Positions 26,018 through 34,694 of a stretch of 64,000 nt of DNA are shown here, in pieces. A model generated the notes under the pieces. It did no database searches and was not told where the DNA came from. It saw nothing but the letters and a program-made list of their open reading frames with translations. Origin of the DNA: Sedimentitalea todarodis (lineage in GTDB: Bacteria; Pseudomonadota; Alphaproteobacteria; Rhodobacterales; Rhodobacteraceae); assembly GCF_032595355.1 (NCBI RefSeq), contig NZ_JASMWN010000015.1, positions 1-64,000 on the forward strand, read 5' to 3'. The position numbers and the translations under genes were made by a program. The number at the start of each line of letters is the position of its first letter. Positions within the stretch are counted from its first letter, which is position 1.

Positions 26018-26614
26018 GTGTCGCGTCCCATTGCAAAAGACCACGATGCAAAACGGACCCACATTCTGAAAATCGCTGCCCGCGTGTTTGCCGAACAAGG
26101 CTTTGCGCGGGCGTCGATGTCTCAGGTGGCGAAAGACTGTGGTATCTCGAAAGCCAACATCTATCACTACTACAGCAGCAAGGATGCGCTGCTCTTTGAC
26201 ATTCTCGATAGCTATCTTTCGGCGCTTCGAGATCGCATCCTGGGAATCGATATGGCGGGGCTTGACCCATCCGATCAATTGGGGCGTGTCGTGGTTGAAA
26301 CGCTGCGTGCCTACGAGGGTATGGATCATGAGCACAAGATCCAGATTGAAGGCATTCCGCTCCTGCCCGAAAACCAGCAGAAAATTCTCAAGGCCTACCA
26401 GCGGGATCTGGTGACGCAGATGAGTGAAGTTGTGTCAGGGATTGCGCCCGAAGTGTTCGAGGACGACTCGGGCAAATTGCGCGCCACCGTGATGTCGATT
26501 TTCGGGATGCTGAACTGGTTCTACATGTGGAACAATCCCGCTGATCAGGACTCTCGGGAAAGTTATGCCAAGGTTGTGACCGGGCTCACATTGACGGGTG
26601 TGCGCGGCCTCTGA
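26018..26614 (+). CDS. TetR-family regulator of the phenylacetate genes (PaaR-like)
   Basis: This 198-residue protein has an N-terminal TetR helix-turn-helix (about residues 15-60, with MSQVAKDCGISKANIYHYYSSK split across helices 2-3) and a C-terminal ligand domain of the TetR_C_33-like type. It starts with GTG at 26018, two bases after the paaK stop, with AAGGA upstream. TetR-type PaaR proteins repress paa genes and respond to phenylacetyl-CoA in other bacteria. Two matching palindromes in the paa promoters are its probable targets. Ligand and target are inferred. Confidence 0.85.
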   Translation: MSRPIAKDHDAKRTHILKIAARVFAEQGFARASMSQVAKDCGISKANIYHYYSSKDALLFDILDSYLSALRDRILGIDMAGLDPSDQLGRVVVETLRAYEGMDHEHKIQIEGIPLLPENQQKILKAYQRDLVTQMSEVVSGIAPEVFEDDSGKLRATVMSIFGMLNWFYMWNNPADQDSRESYAKVVTGLTLTGVRGL

Positions 26615-26877
26615 ATGCCGCCCGCCCGCCTGTCTATCTCGCTCAGGACACGGTCGAAGAGGCGGGAACCGCAGCGATGTTTGGGGTATTCGCGCTTTCC
26701 GCCTCAGCCGCCGTTGCGCCTCTTGGAACGCACTCGCCTCGGTGTATTTCCGAAATACGCAAGTTTTGCGCGTTTGCCATGTCTCTGGCTTTGCAATGGG
26801 CCATCAAACGGGAACCTCTCTGAGAGTGAGCGGCAATGTCAAAGACAAATGACTGGCAGTTTGTTGAAAATACGCAA

Positions 26878-28080
26878 TCAGACGCATTCGATGATCAAAG
26901 CTGTGCCCTGGCCCACACCGACACACATGGTGCAAAGAGCATAGCGCCCGCCGGTGCGTTTGAGATGATGCGCCGCTGTCAAGACAAGGCGTGCGCCGGA
27001 CATCCCAAGGGGGTGACCAATCGCGATGGCACCGCCAAGTGGGTTCACTCTCGGATCGTCATCCGCCACGCCAAGCTGCCGCAATGTGGCGAGGCCCTGT
27101 GCAGCAAACGCTTCGTTCAATTCTATCACATCCATCTGTTCGATGGTGAGGCCCGTTCGGTTCAGAACTTTCTGGCTCGCAGGTGCCGGGCCGATCCCCA
27201 TGATACGGGGCGCAACGCCGGACGAGCACATGCCAACAACCCGTGCCATTGGCGTCAACCCATGCGTTCTGGAGGCTGTTTCAGAGGCAATCAGGATTGC
27301 AGCCGACCCATCATTCACACCGCTGGCATTGCCGGCGGTGACCGTAAGGTCAGGGCCATTTACCCCTCTCAGCCTGGCCAGCTTCGCCTCGTCGGTGCCG
27401 GGGCGAGGGTGTTCGTCGGTGTCGAAAACAACCGCATCGCCTTTGCGTTGTGGCACCGATACTGGGACAATCTCATCGCCAAATAGGCCCGCTTCGTGTG
27501 CAGCCACCCAACGCGCCTGTGACCGGGCCGCAAAGGCATCCTGATCTTCGCGGCTGATATCGAACTCGGCGGCAACGTTGTCTGCGGTTTGGGGCATGGA
27601 ATCGACGCCATATTCGGCCTTCATCTTCGGATTGATGAATCGCCAGCCGATCGTAGTGTCATAGACCACATTGGACCGCGTGAACGCTGTATCTGCCTTG
27701 GGCATCACAAACGGGGCCCGGCTCATGCTTTCGACACCACCCGCAATGGTCAGGTCATAGTCACCTGCCTTGATCCCGCGTGCGGCAAAGCCGACGGCAT
27801 CCATCCCGCTGGCACAGAGCCGGTTGACGGTCGTGCCCGGAACATCTTCGGGCAGACCCGCGAGCAGCGCAGCCATCCGCGCAACATTGCGGTTGTCTTC
27901 TCCGGCCTGATTGGCAGAGCCGAAAATCACTTCGTCAACCGCTTTCCAGTCAACATCAGGGTTGCGCTCAACAAGTGCCGCAATCGGCAATGCCGCAAGA
28001 TCATCAGTGCGAATAGACGACAGCGCACCGCCGTAGCGTCCGATCGGGGTGCGAACCCCATCACAAATCAAAGCGTCCAC
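26878..28080 (-). CDS. paaJ: 3-oxoadipyl-CoA/acetyl-CoA thiolase
   Basis: This 400-residue thiolase has the nucleophilic cysteine in NRLCASGMDAV (about residue 90), the GHPLGMSGAR histidine motif and the C-terminal CTMCVGVGQG acid/base cysteine. Thiolases of this subgroup (PcaF/PaaJ) cleave 3-oxoadipyl-CoA to succinyl-CoA and acetyl-CoA, the last step of phenylacetate degradation. It is transcribed towards the tetR gene and has its own copy of the GACC-N4-GGTC operator upstream. PcaF would be an equally valid name in another context. Confidence 0.9.
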   Translation of the reverse strand: MDALICDGVRTPIGRYGGALSSIRTDDLAALPIAALVERNPDVDWKAVDEVIFGSANQAGEDNRNVARMAALLAGLPEDVPGTTVNRLCASGMDAVGFAARGIKAGDYDLTIAGGVESMSRAPFVMPKADTAFTRSNVVYDTTIGWRFINPKMKAEYGVDSMPQTADNVAAEFDISREDQDAFAARSQARWVAAHEAGLFGDEIVPVSVPQRKGDAVVFDTDEHPRPGTDEAKLARLRGVNGPDLTVTAGNASGVNDGSAAILIASETASRTHGLTPMARVVGMCSSGVAPRIMGIGPAPASQKVLNRTGLTIEQMDVIELNEAFAAQGLATLRQLGVADDDPRVNPLGGAIAIGHPLGMSGARLVLTAAHHLKRTGGRYALCTMCVGVGQGTALIIECV

Positions 28081-28104
28081 CGGGGATCCTCCTGAGAATT
28101 AATC

Positions 28105-28116
28105 GACCGTATGGTC
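28105..28116. promoter_or_regulatory. Second TetR-type operator, upstream of the thiolase gene
   Basis: CGACC-GTAT-GGTCG (core GACC-N4-GGTC) lies 24 bp upstream of the thiolase start. With its right flank GGCTTATG it matches the site at 23722-23733 in 14 of about 21 aligned positions by eye. The repetition at the two promoters of one pathway supports a shared regulator. Confidence 0.65.
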
Positions 28117-28364
28117 GGCTTATGTTACAAGAGAGATTCGATCAAGAGAAAAGTTACATGCAAGGTGTCATCAGAAGAGTTACGTAACATTATTAGATTT
28201 AGGTGATCCGCTCTGAAGCGCGAATCGGACAGACCTGAACAGAAACCTCTGTGCCGACCGGTGTGAATTGAACGCGCCGAACGTCTGCTCAAGCAATGCG
28301 GCCGGTTTTCCGACGCTGCCGCCCGGGTGCGAACAACGTCGGCCGGGCAGGCATATGGGCATTG

Positions 28365-29273
28365 CTATGCTTGCAAAGCCGACGTGTCACGTGCGTCTAA
28401 TGCCCACTCGTGGAACGTCCGAATACTCTCGGTGGTTGAACTGGACGATTTCAGCCTGGTCAGCAAATAGTAGTCATGATCGTTCAGCACCGTGCGGTCA
28501 GAAAGAGGGATCAGCCTGCCTGCATCGATATCCGGACGAATAACCGACAGCGCGCAAAGCGCGATTCCCTGCCCCGACAACGCCGCCGCGCGCAGTAGGT
28601 TGAAGTCTTCGAAGACCGGACCGGCGAGTTTTTGCTCGCTCGTATGGCCGGCCTGCCGCAACCACTCCTGCCAGCCAGACGCATCCCCGTCGTGCAAGAG
28701 ACCAAGCGACAGGAAATCTTCCGGGGTCGAAGGCGCATGCCCGTGCCGGTCCAGAAGCACAGGGCTGCAGACCGGACCGCTTGCGCCGGGAAGGAAGAAC
28801 CGGCTGTCCACGTCGAGCAGGTGCGGGAGTCTTTCGGCAAAAACAAAAGCGATGTGAACGTCGCGAAAGTTAATCTCCCGACCGTGCAGCGCGTAGATCA
28901 CCTGTACTTCGATGTCCGGGTGTGCAGCCCGGAAACTCGACAGCCGGGGAATAAGCCAGCACATTGCGATCGATGGAATGGCCGCTATGACAATGGGTTG
29001 CTCTATTGCGCTTGAACCTGCGCGCCGGCAGGCGGCTTCAATCTCCGTGAAAGATTCCGACAATGCCCGTGCCAGGTCCTCACCATGTGGCAACAAAAGG
29101 GTGCGGTTGCCCTTGCGTTCGAACAGACGCCGACCGAGCCAATCTTCCAGATGACGGACCTGGTGGCTGACCGCAGATTGCGAAACGAAAAGCGCATCGG
29201 CCGCGGCTCGAAAGGACCCCGTACGTGCCACAGCTTCGAATGTGCGCAGAGCGGTCAGGGGAACAGTGGGCAT
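28365..29273 (-). CDS. LysR-family regulator next to creatinase
   Basis: This GcvA-like LysR protein of about 302 residues has an N-terminal helix-turn-helix (FRAAADALFVSQSAVSHQVRHLE) and a C-terminal substrate-binding domain. I chose ATG 29273 (peptide MPTVPLTAL) over 29288, because the family begins at PLTALRTFE. It is divergent from the creatinase gene, and a perfect 16-bp palindrome lies between them. It probably controls creatinase in response to creatine or a breakdown product; this is inferred from position only. Confidence 0.85.
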   Translation of the reverse strand: MPTVPLTALRTFEAVARTGSFRAAADALFVSQSAVSHQVRHLEDWLGRRLFERKGNRTLLLPHGEDLARALSESFTEIEAACRRAGSSAIEQPIVIAAIPSIAMCWLIPRLSSFRAAHPDIEVQVIYALHGREINFRDVHIAFVFAERLPHLLDVDSRFFLPGASGPVCSPVLLDRHGHAPSTPEDFLSLGLLHDGDASGWQEWLRQAGHTSEQKLAGPVFEDFNLLRAAALSGQGIALCALSVIRPDIDAGRLIPLSDRTVLNDHDYYLLTRLKSSSSTTESIRTFHEWALDARDTSALQA

Positions 29274-29302
29274 GGCTTGCCAAAACAATAGGGTGAATTT
29301 GA

Positions 29303-29318
29303 TTCATGCTGGCATGAA
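29303..29318. promoter_or_regulatory. Palindromic LysR-type operator
   Basis: TTCATGC-TG-GCATGAA is a perfect palindrome with 7-bp arms, 30 bp from the LysR start and 90 bp from the creatinase start. It fits the T-N11-A pattern of LysR binding sites. Confidence 0.6.
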
Positions 29319-29408
29319 AAACCATCTGTTGACAAGCACCCATTTCGTCACCGATTGACCGCGCAAATGCGTCGCCTGTCCCGATAGGCCAACACAATGG
29401 AGATCACG

Positions 29409-30638
29409 ATGAAGCGCGAGAGATTTCAGGACTATACAAACAATGGTGACGCGGCATCGCAGACGTTTTCAGCGGCCGAGATGCAGCGGAGGCTGGATGA
29501 TATCCGGGGCTACATGGTCAGGGAAAGCATAGATGCTGCGCTGTTCTCGTCCTATCATTGCATCAACTATTATTCGGATTTCCTGTACTGCTATTTCGGT
29601 CGTCGTTACGGCCTGTTGGTTGATCACAACATCTCTACATCCATCAGCGCCGGCATTGACGGTGGCCAGCCCTGGCGTCGGACGTTCGGTGGTCGAAACA
29701 TCACCTACACGGACTGGCAGAAGGACAACTATTTTCAAGCTATCCGCAAGCTGACGGGTGGCGTCAGGCGTCTTGGGATCGAGTTTGATCACATCAGTAT
29801 CGACACATTGAACCTGCTCAAGACCGAATTCCCGGAGATGGAATTCGTTGACATCGCCGCAGCGTCGATGCGGCTTCGGATGATCAAATCAGCCGAGGAA
29901 ATCGCCCATATCGAAAAGATGACCCGCATCGCCGATATCGGCGGGGCGGCCTGTGTTGAAGCCATCGCCGTTGGCGTGCCCGAGCACGAAGTTGCGCTAC
30001 ACTCGACCGCCACAATGGTGCGCGAGATTGCCAAGGTCTGGCCGGATGGGGAGTTGCTGGATACCTGGACCTGGTTCCAGTCGGGCCTGAACACCGATGG
30101 CGCGCACAACCCCGTGACAAGCCGCAAGATCGAGAAGGGCGATATCCTGTCGCTGAACTGCTTCCCGATGGTTGCCGGCTACTACGTGGCGTTGGAGCGC
30201 ACCCTGTTCGCCGAAGAAGCGAGCGACGCGCATATCGCCATGTGGAAAGTCAACTGCGCGGTCCATGACCGTGGCAAGGAACTGCTGGTGCCGGGGGCCA
30301 AATGCTCCGTCATCGCCAAGGAACTGAACGCAATGTATGCCGAACAAGACCTGCTTCAGTACCGCAGCTTCGGTTACGGCCACAGCTTCGGCGTACTCTG
30401 TCACTACTACGGTCGCGAAGCAGGTCTGGAGCTGCGCGAAGATTGCGACACCGTTCTGGAGCCGGGCATGGTCATCTCAATGGAACCGATGATCACGATC
30501 CCCGACCATCTGCCTGGCGCCGGAGGATACCGCGAGCACGATATTCTGGTGATCACAGACGACAACAACACAGGCAATCGTAACATCACCGGATTTGCCT
30601 ATGGTCCAGAACATTTGATCGTGAAGAAAAATGGCTAG
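29409..30638 (+). CDS. Creatinase
   Basis: This protein of about 409 residues belongs to the M24 (pita-bread) family and is strikingly similar along its length to Pseudomonas creatinase, which hydrolyses creatine to sarcosine and urea. Recognisable blocks are SYHCINYYSDFLYC, IDGGQPWRR, DTWTWFQSG, NTDGAHNPVT, GYGHSFG and GGYREHDIL. The active-site histidine lies in GYGHSFG, and the metal ligands of aminopeptidase relatives are absent, as in true creatinases. ATG 29409 has GGAG seven bases upstream; an ATG at 29397 is also in frame. No sarcosine oxidase gene adjoins it. Confidence 0.9.
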   Translation: MKRERFQDYTNNGDAASQTFSAAEMQRRLDDIRGYMVRESIDAALFSSYHCINYYSDFLYCYFGRRYGLLVDHNISTSISAGIDGGQPWRRTFGGRNITYTDWQKDNYFQAIRKLTGGVRRLGIEFDHISIDTLNLLKTEFPEMEFVDIAAASMRLRMIKSAEEIAHIEKMTRIADIGGAACVEAIAVGVPEHEVALHSTATMVREIAKVWPDGELLDTWTWFQSGLNTDGAHNPVTSRKIEKGDILSLNCFPMVAGYYVALERTLFAEEASDAHIAMWKVNCAVHDRGKELLVPGAKCSVIAKELNAMYAEQDLLQYRSFGYGHSFGVLCHYYGREAGLELREDCDTVLEPGMVISMEPMITIPDHLPGAGGYREHDILVITDDNNTGNRNITGFAYGPEHLIVKKNG

Positions 30639-30656
30639 CGCCCTGGTCAGCAAAGC

Positions 30657-30678
30657 TCACCGGGCCTCGGCCCGGTGA
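30657..30678 (+). terminator. Hairpin downstream of creatinase
   Basis: TCACCGGGCC and GGCCCGGTGA are exact reverse complements separated by 2 nt, starting 19 bp after the creatinase stop. The GC-rich stem is strong, but no T-run follows, so termination may be weak or factor-assisted. Confidence 0.65.
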
Positions 30679-31613
30679 ATGTCTCGATCGTGACGATGAA
30701 TACGAACATTCTCGACCAGATCGCCCATCGTGTGTTCTCCCTCATTGGGCGGCGCTCGGTTTCATGTGGCTGTGCGGCGTTGGATCAAGCTGGACGCCCG
30801 GGTGGTCTCTTGACCTGTCGGCAGGATCACCAGTCAGAGGTTATTGACGGATCAGACCGGATTTTATCTTAACATCTTCATCCTCATCCTCATCTGCATG
30901 GAAATCGATGCTGGACACTGGAACACCTTGGGAAAAAAGGCGCGGGTGTTCATTCGACCACCTCTTCTTTCAGGCGCAGTCCTTGCAGGCCCATCGCGTC
31001 TGATTGGTTGACGGAGTGCGTGCCGCCATCAACAGCGGTATCTGCACTTTTCATCCAATTCAATTGAGAGGACAGCCGCAAAGCATCAATTTCTTCCGGT
31101 GCGCGGAGCCGTCCTGTCCGTTCGGAATTTGGCTATTCTGGCGCCAATCGCCTGTTGGACATCGCCACGATTTCCGGTGGCAATATCGCCCGGGCTCAGT
31201 GAGTTTATCCGAAACACGCAGTTCAGCATCGTTTCGGCTTCGGCGAGGGTCTACACGCTCATGGCTTCGCTGGTCAGGCAAAAGCAACGCATTGCATCTA
31301 TCTGTTCCGCCATGACAAAATCCACACGCTGATCGGGGCGTGTCAGATGAGACAGCTGTCTCGCTTGCGATGCTGACCGCTTCGTTGAGATTCATCTTGG
31401 TGAGTTGATCCAGGATGCAGCTAAGCCTGGACGCAAACCTGTCCGATTTCTCGGGACCCCTTCAGAACTGGGTGCGACACTGTTTTCCAGCATGCCGCTT
31501 GGTGTTGGAATTTGTGTATATTTTGTGGGATTTGTGTTTGTATGAGTGCTTGATATGTCCGGGTGTTGAAACTAGAAAAGTTGCATGTTTTTCCGATTAT
31601 TGCTGGACGTTTC
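30679..31613. other. Gene-poor region with possible decayed minus-strand gene
   Basis: No intact gene is supported in these 935 bp. Between about 31090 and 31415 the minus strand shows codon-like structure spread over two frames. One piece reads TKMNLNEAVSIASETAVSSD, and after a shift another reads VDFVMAEQIDAMRCFCLTSE, followed by a stop and then SPGDIATGNRGDVQQAIG. I could not assign a family; it may be a relic. The segment 31480-31615 is distinctly AT- and T-rich and probably holds the promoter of the operon starting at 31614. Confidence 0.45.
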
Positions 31614-32243
31614 ATGATAACGATTTCTCACCGTGGGTATTGGAAAACAGCAACGGAAAAGAACACGGGCCTCGCTTTTGACCGGTCATTTTCGCTCGGT
31701 TTCGGCACCGAGACCGACCTGCGTGATCTGGATGGGGGGTTGGTTGTTTCGCACGATCCTCCGGCGGCGGGTGCGATGCCGGCGGAGGAGATGTTCGCCC
31801 GGGTTGCGGCGCATGATCCGGGGTTGCCGATGGCCCTTAATATCAAGGCCGACGGGCTGCAGGAGATGGTCTCGGCGGGTGTCGCGCGGCATGGTCTCAC
31901 GGGGTGTTTCGTGTTTGACATGGCGGTGCCGGATGCGGTGCAGTGGCTGAAGACCGATATCGCCGTCTTTACCCGTCATTCGGATGTGGAAACGGTCCCG
32001 GCGCTGTACGATCAGGCCGCGGGCGTCTGGCTGGATGCGTTCCGGAGCGACTGGTGGGACATGGACGTCATCGCCGCGCATCTGGAAGCCGGCAAACGCG
32101 TCGCGGTGGTCTCGCCGGAACTGCATGGCCGCGATCACACGAAGATGTGGACAATGATGCGGGATTCACCAGTTTGTCTTGGCAATGATGTCATTCTCTG
32201 CACGGATATTCCCGAAACAGCAAAAGAGTTTTTAGGGTCATGA
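31614..32243 (+). CDS. Glycerophosphodiester phosphodiesterase-like protein
   Basis: This 209-residue protein begins MITISHRGYW. The HRG motif, the following ETDLRD and the VVSHD motif match the catalytic residues of the GDPD TIM-barrel family. The protein is short for the family, and has no signal peptide, so it would act in the cytoplasm. I chose ATG 31614, because upstream residues are not conserved-looking. It overlaps the next gene by 4 bp (ATGA) and heads a seven-gene operon for a surface or capsular sugar modification. Its substrate is unknown; it may act on a glycerol-phosphate-containing intermediate. Confidence 0.7.
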   Translation: MITISHRGYWKTATEKNTGLAFDRSFSLGFGTETDLRDLDGGLVVSHDPPAAGAMPAEEMFARVAAHDPGLPMALNIKADGLQEMVSAGVARHGLTGCFVFDMAVPDAVQWLKTDIAVFTRHSDVETVPALYDQAAGVWLDAFRSDWWDMDVIAAHLEAGKRVAVVSPELHGRDHTKMWTMMRDSPVCLGNDVILCTDIPETAKEFLGS

Positions 32244-32869
32244 AGATAGAAGCGGTTGTTTTCGATATGGACGGGGTGCTGATCGATGCCAAGGACTGGC
32301 ATTATCATGCGCTGAACCGGGCCCTGGAGCATTTTGGCTATACGATTTCCCGGGCCGATCACCTGTCGACCTTTGACGGGCTCCCGACGCGCAAGAAGCT
32401 GGAGATGCTGAGCCAGGAGCGGGGCCTGCCGCGGGGCCTGCATGAATTCCTCAACCAGCTCAAACAGAAGTACACGACGGACCAGGTGCACACCTCCTGC
32501 CACCCGATCTTTGTGCATGAATATGCGCTCTCCAATCTCAAGGCGCGTGGCTACAAGCTGGGGCTGGCGTCCAACTCGGTGCGCAACTCGGTCGAGCTGA
32601 TGATGGAGAAATCCGCCCTCGAGCCGTATCTCGACGTGATGCTGTCCAACGAGGACGTGAAGAAACCCAAGCCCGATCCGGACATGTATCTCACCGCGAC
32701 GCGGATGCTGGGTGTCGATCCCGCAAACACCCTCGTGGTCGAGGACAACGAAAACGGCATCAAGGCGGCGAGGGATGCGGGATGCCACCTGCTGGTGGTC
32801 CAGAGCGTCTATGATGTGCAGCTCGATCGCATTCTCGATGCGATCGCCCGGGTGGAGGGTCAGGCATGA
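32240..32869 (+). CDS. HAD-superfamily phosphatase/phosphomutase-like protein
   Basis: This 209-residue HAD-IA protein has the four HAD motifs: FDMDGVLID (nucleophile Asp9), SNS at motif II (LASNSVRNS), Lys in KKPKPDPDMY, and VEDNENGIKAA. A helical cap lies at about 15-85. It could be a sugar-phosphate or glycerol-phosphate phosphatase. It overlaps both neighbours by 4 bp, consistent with tight co-translation in this operon. Confidence 0.85.
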   Translation: MKIEAVVFDMDGVLIDAKDWHYHALNRALEHFGYTISRADHLSTFDGLPTRKKLEMLSQERGLPRGLHEFLNQLKQKYTTDQVHTSCHPIFVHEYALSNLKARGYKLGLASNSVRNSVELMMEKSALEPYLDVMLSNEDVKKPKPDPDMYLTATRMLGVDPANTLVVEDNENGIKAARDAGCHLLVVQSVYDVQLDRILDAIARVEGQA

Positions 32870-33606
32870 AAATCGTTATTCCCATGGCAGGCTCGGACGA
32901 GCGCTTCAAGCAGCATGGTTTCCCGTTCGCCAAACCGGTGGTTGAGATCGACGGCCGGCCGCTGATCGAACATGCCCTCGACTGCCTGCGCATGGCGCCC
33001 GAGGCCGATTTTACCTTTGTCATCCGCAAGGAGGACGACCTGCGGTTCCATCTGCGCGACGTGCTGCGCCTGCTCGCGCCGGACTGTACGATCATCACCG
33101 CCGACGGCGAGACCGCGGGGGCCGCCTGCACGGTGATGCTGGCGGTGGAACAGATCGACAATGACGAGGAGCTGCTGATTGCCAATGGCGACCAGATCCT
33201 GGGGTTTGACCTGAACGCCGTGGTCGCGGACTTCCGCGCGCGCGGCCTGGATGCGGGCACGGTGGTCTTTGACAGTGTCCATCCCCGCTGGTCCTTTGTG
33301 AAGACCGATGCTCAGGGCCAGGTGATCGAGACCGCCGAAAAGCGCCCGATCAGCCGCAACGCCACGGCGGGCATCTACTATTTCAAGAAGGGATCGGACT
33401 TTATCGCCGCGACCAAGGCCATGATCATGAAGGGGGCCAGCGTGAATGGCGGCTATTTCGTCTGTCCGGCCTTCAACGAGCTGATCCTGAAGCAGAAGAA
33501 GATCGCGGTTCACGAGGTCGAACGCGATCAGTATATCTCGCTTGCCACGCCGCAGGCCGTGGAGGAATACGAGCAGGTTCTGCTGGCGCGAAAACGGGGT
33601 GGCTGA
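32866..33606 (+). CDS. Nucleotidyltransferase, first of a paralogous pair
   Basis: This 246-residue protein of the sugar-nucleotidyltransferase (NTP_transferase) fold begins KIVIPMAGSDERFKQHGF followed by KP, the nucleotide-binding signature. It has ANGDQ at the metal-binding Asp. It resembles glucose-1-phosphate nucleotidyltransferases but is shorter. A second gene 300 bp downstream encodes a clear paralogue sharing the PMAG start, the EGAACTV/AGAACTV stretch, WSFV and VNG. The substrate is probably a sugar or polyol phosphate; the nucleotide is unknown. Confidence 0.8.
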   Translation: MKIVIPMAGSDERFKQHGFPFAKPVVEIDGRPLIEHALDCLRMAPEADFTFVIRKEDDLRFHLRDVLRLLAPDCTIITADGETAGAACTVMLAVEQIDNDEELLIANGDQILGFDLNAVVADFRARGLDAGTVVFDSVHPRWSFVKTDAQGQVIETAEKRPISRNATAGIYYFKKGSDFIAATKAMIMKGASVNGGYFVCPAFNELILKQKKIAVHEVERDQYISLATPQAVEEYEQVLLARKRGG

Positions 33607-33607
33607 G

Positions 33608-33928
33608 ATGAAAACATACCGACTGGACGACATGACCAAGGGCTGGTTCGTGGGCAACTTCGACCCCGCCGTTGTGAAAACCGACGCGGCAGAGGTCGCG
33701 GTCAAATCCTACGCGGCGGGCGCCGTCGAGGCGAAGCATTATCACAAGGTCACCCCCGAAGTGACGCTGATTGTCTCGGGCTCGGTGCGGATGAACGAGG
33801 ATCATTACGGCGCGGGGGACATCATCCTGATCGAGCCCGGCGAGGCGACCGATTTCGAGGCGCTCAGCGATGTGACCACCGTCGTCGTCAAATTGCCCAG
33901 CGTCGCGGGAGACAAGTACCTATGCTGA
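33608..33928 (+). CDS. Small cupin-domain protein
   Basis: This 106-residue single-domain cupin has a metal-binding-like KHYHKVTPEVTLIVSGSVRM segment (two His, one Glu) and a second conserved GDIILIEPGEATDFEAL stretch. It starts at ATG 33608, one base after the preceding stop, and overlaps the next gene by 7 bp. Small cupins in polysaccharide clusters can be isomerases, epimerases or sensors. No function can be assigned. Confidence 0.75.
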   Translation: MKTYRLDDMTKGWFVGNFDPAVVKTDAAEVAVKSYAAGAVEAKHYHKVTPEVTLIVSGSVRMNEDHYGAGDIILIEPGEATDFEALSDVTTVVVKLPSVAGDKYLC

Positions 33929-34683
33929 ACATCGTTGTCCCGATGGCGGGCCGTGGCAGTCGCTTTGCCAGGGAAGGCTATGAGCTGCCCAAGCCGCTGA
34001 TCCCGGTGCAGGGCTATCCGATGATCCAGGTGGTGATCGAGAATCTGCGCCCGGCCACGCCGCACCGGTTCCACTTTCTGATCCTGCGCGACCATGACGA
34101 GACCTATGGTCTGGCCGACAAGCTGCGCGGCTGGGCCCCTGGCTGTTCGATTGCCTTTGTCGACGAGGTGACAGAGGGCGCCGCCTGTACCGTGCTGCTG
34201 GCCCGGGAGGCCATCGACACGGCGGATCCGCTGATGATCGCCAATTGCGACCAGTATATCGATGCCTCGATCGACGCCTATCTGGCGGACATGAAAGACG
34301 CCGATGGGCTGATCATGACCATGTGGGCGGATGACGACAAATGGTCCTTTGTGCGCCGCGACGACAGCGGCCGCGTGGTGGAAGTGATCGAAAAGGTCGT
34401 GGTCTCGGACGAGGCGACGGTCGGGATCTACAATTTTGCCCGCGGGGCCGATTTTGTCCGCGGCGCCGACGCGATGATCGCCGCGGGCAACCGGGTGAAC
34501 GGCGAGTTTTACGTGGCGCCGGTCTACACGGCCTTGGCCGGGGAGGGTGCCGAGATCCGCTGCCATTCCATCGGCAAGGTGGGGGCGGGCATGCATGGCA
34601 TCGGGGTTCCCGATGATCTGAAGGCGTTCGAGGCAAGCCCGGTTTCTGCAAAAGCGGTGGCGCGCCTGCCGTCGTCGACCTAG
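33922..34683 (+). CDS. Nucleotidyltransferase, second of a paralogous pair
   Basis: This 253-residue protein begins NIVVPMAGRGSRFAREGYELPKP, the sugar-nucleotidyltransferase signature, with ANCDQY at the metal-binding Asp. It aligns throughout with the protein encoded at 32866-33606, so a duplication within the operon is likely. The changed residues after the PMAG loop (RGSR against SDER) suggest different substrates. It overlaps the cupin gene by 7 bp. Confidence 0.8.
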   Translation: MLNIVVPMAGRGSRFAREGYELPKPLIPVQGYPMIQVVIENLRPATPHRFHFLILRDHDETYGLADKLRGWAPGCSIAFVDEVTEGAACTVLLAREAIDTADPLMIANCDQYIDASIDAYLADMKDADGLIMTMWADDDKWSFVRRDDSGRVVEVIEKVVVSDEATVGIYNFARGADFVRGADAMIAAGNRVNGEFYVAPVYTALAGEGAEIRCHSIGKVGAGMHGIGVPDDLKAFEASPVSAKAVARLPSST

Positions 34684-34694
34684 GAGCTGCTGTC

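Noticed and set aside
26625..26666. CCCGCCT/AGGCGGG pairing after the tetR gene
   Set aside because: The loop is 28 nt long and there is no T-run, so a terminator is not supported.
30870..30900. Short repeated CATCCT units
   Set aside because: Only three imperfect copies of a 6-base unit; too short for a meaningful tandem repeat or CRISPR array.
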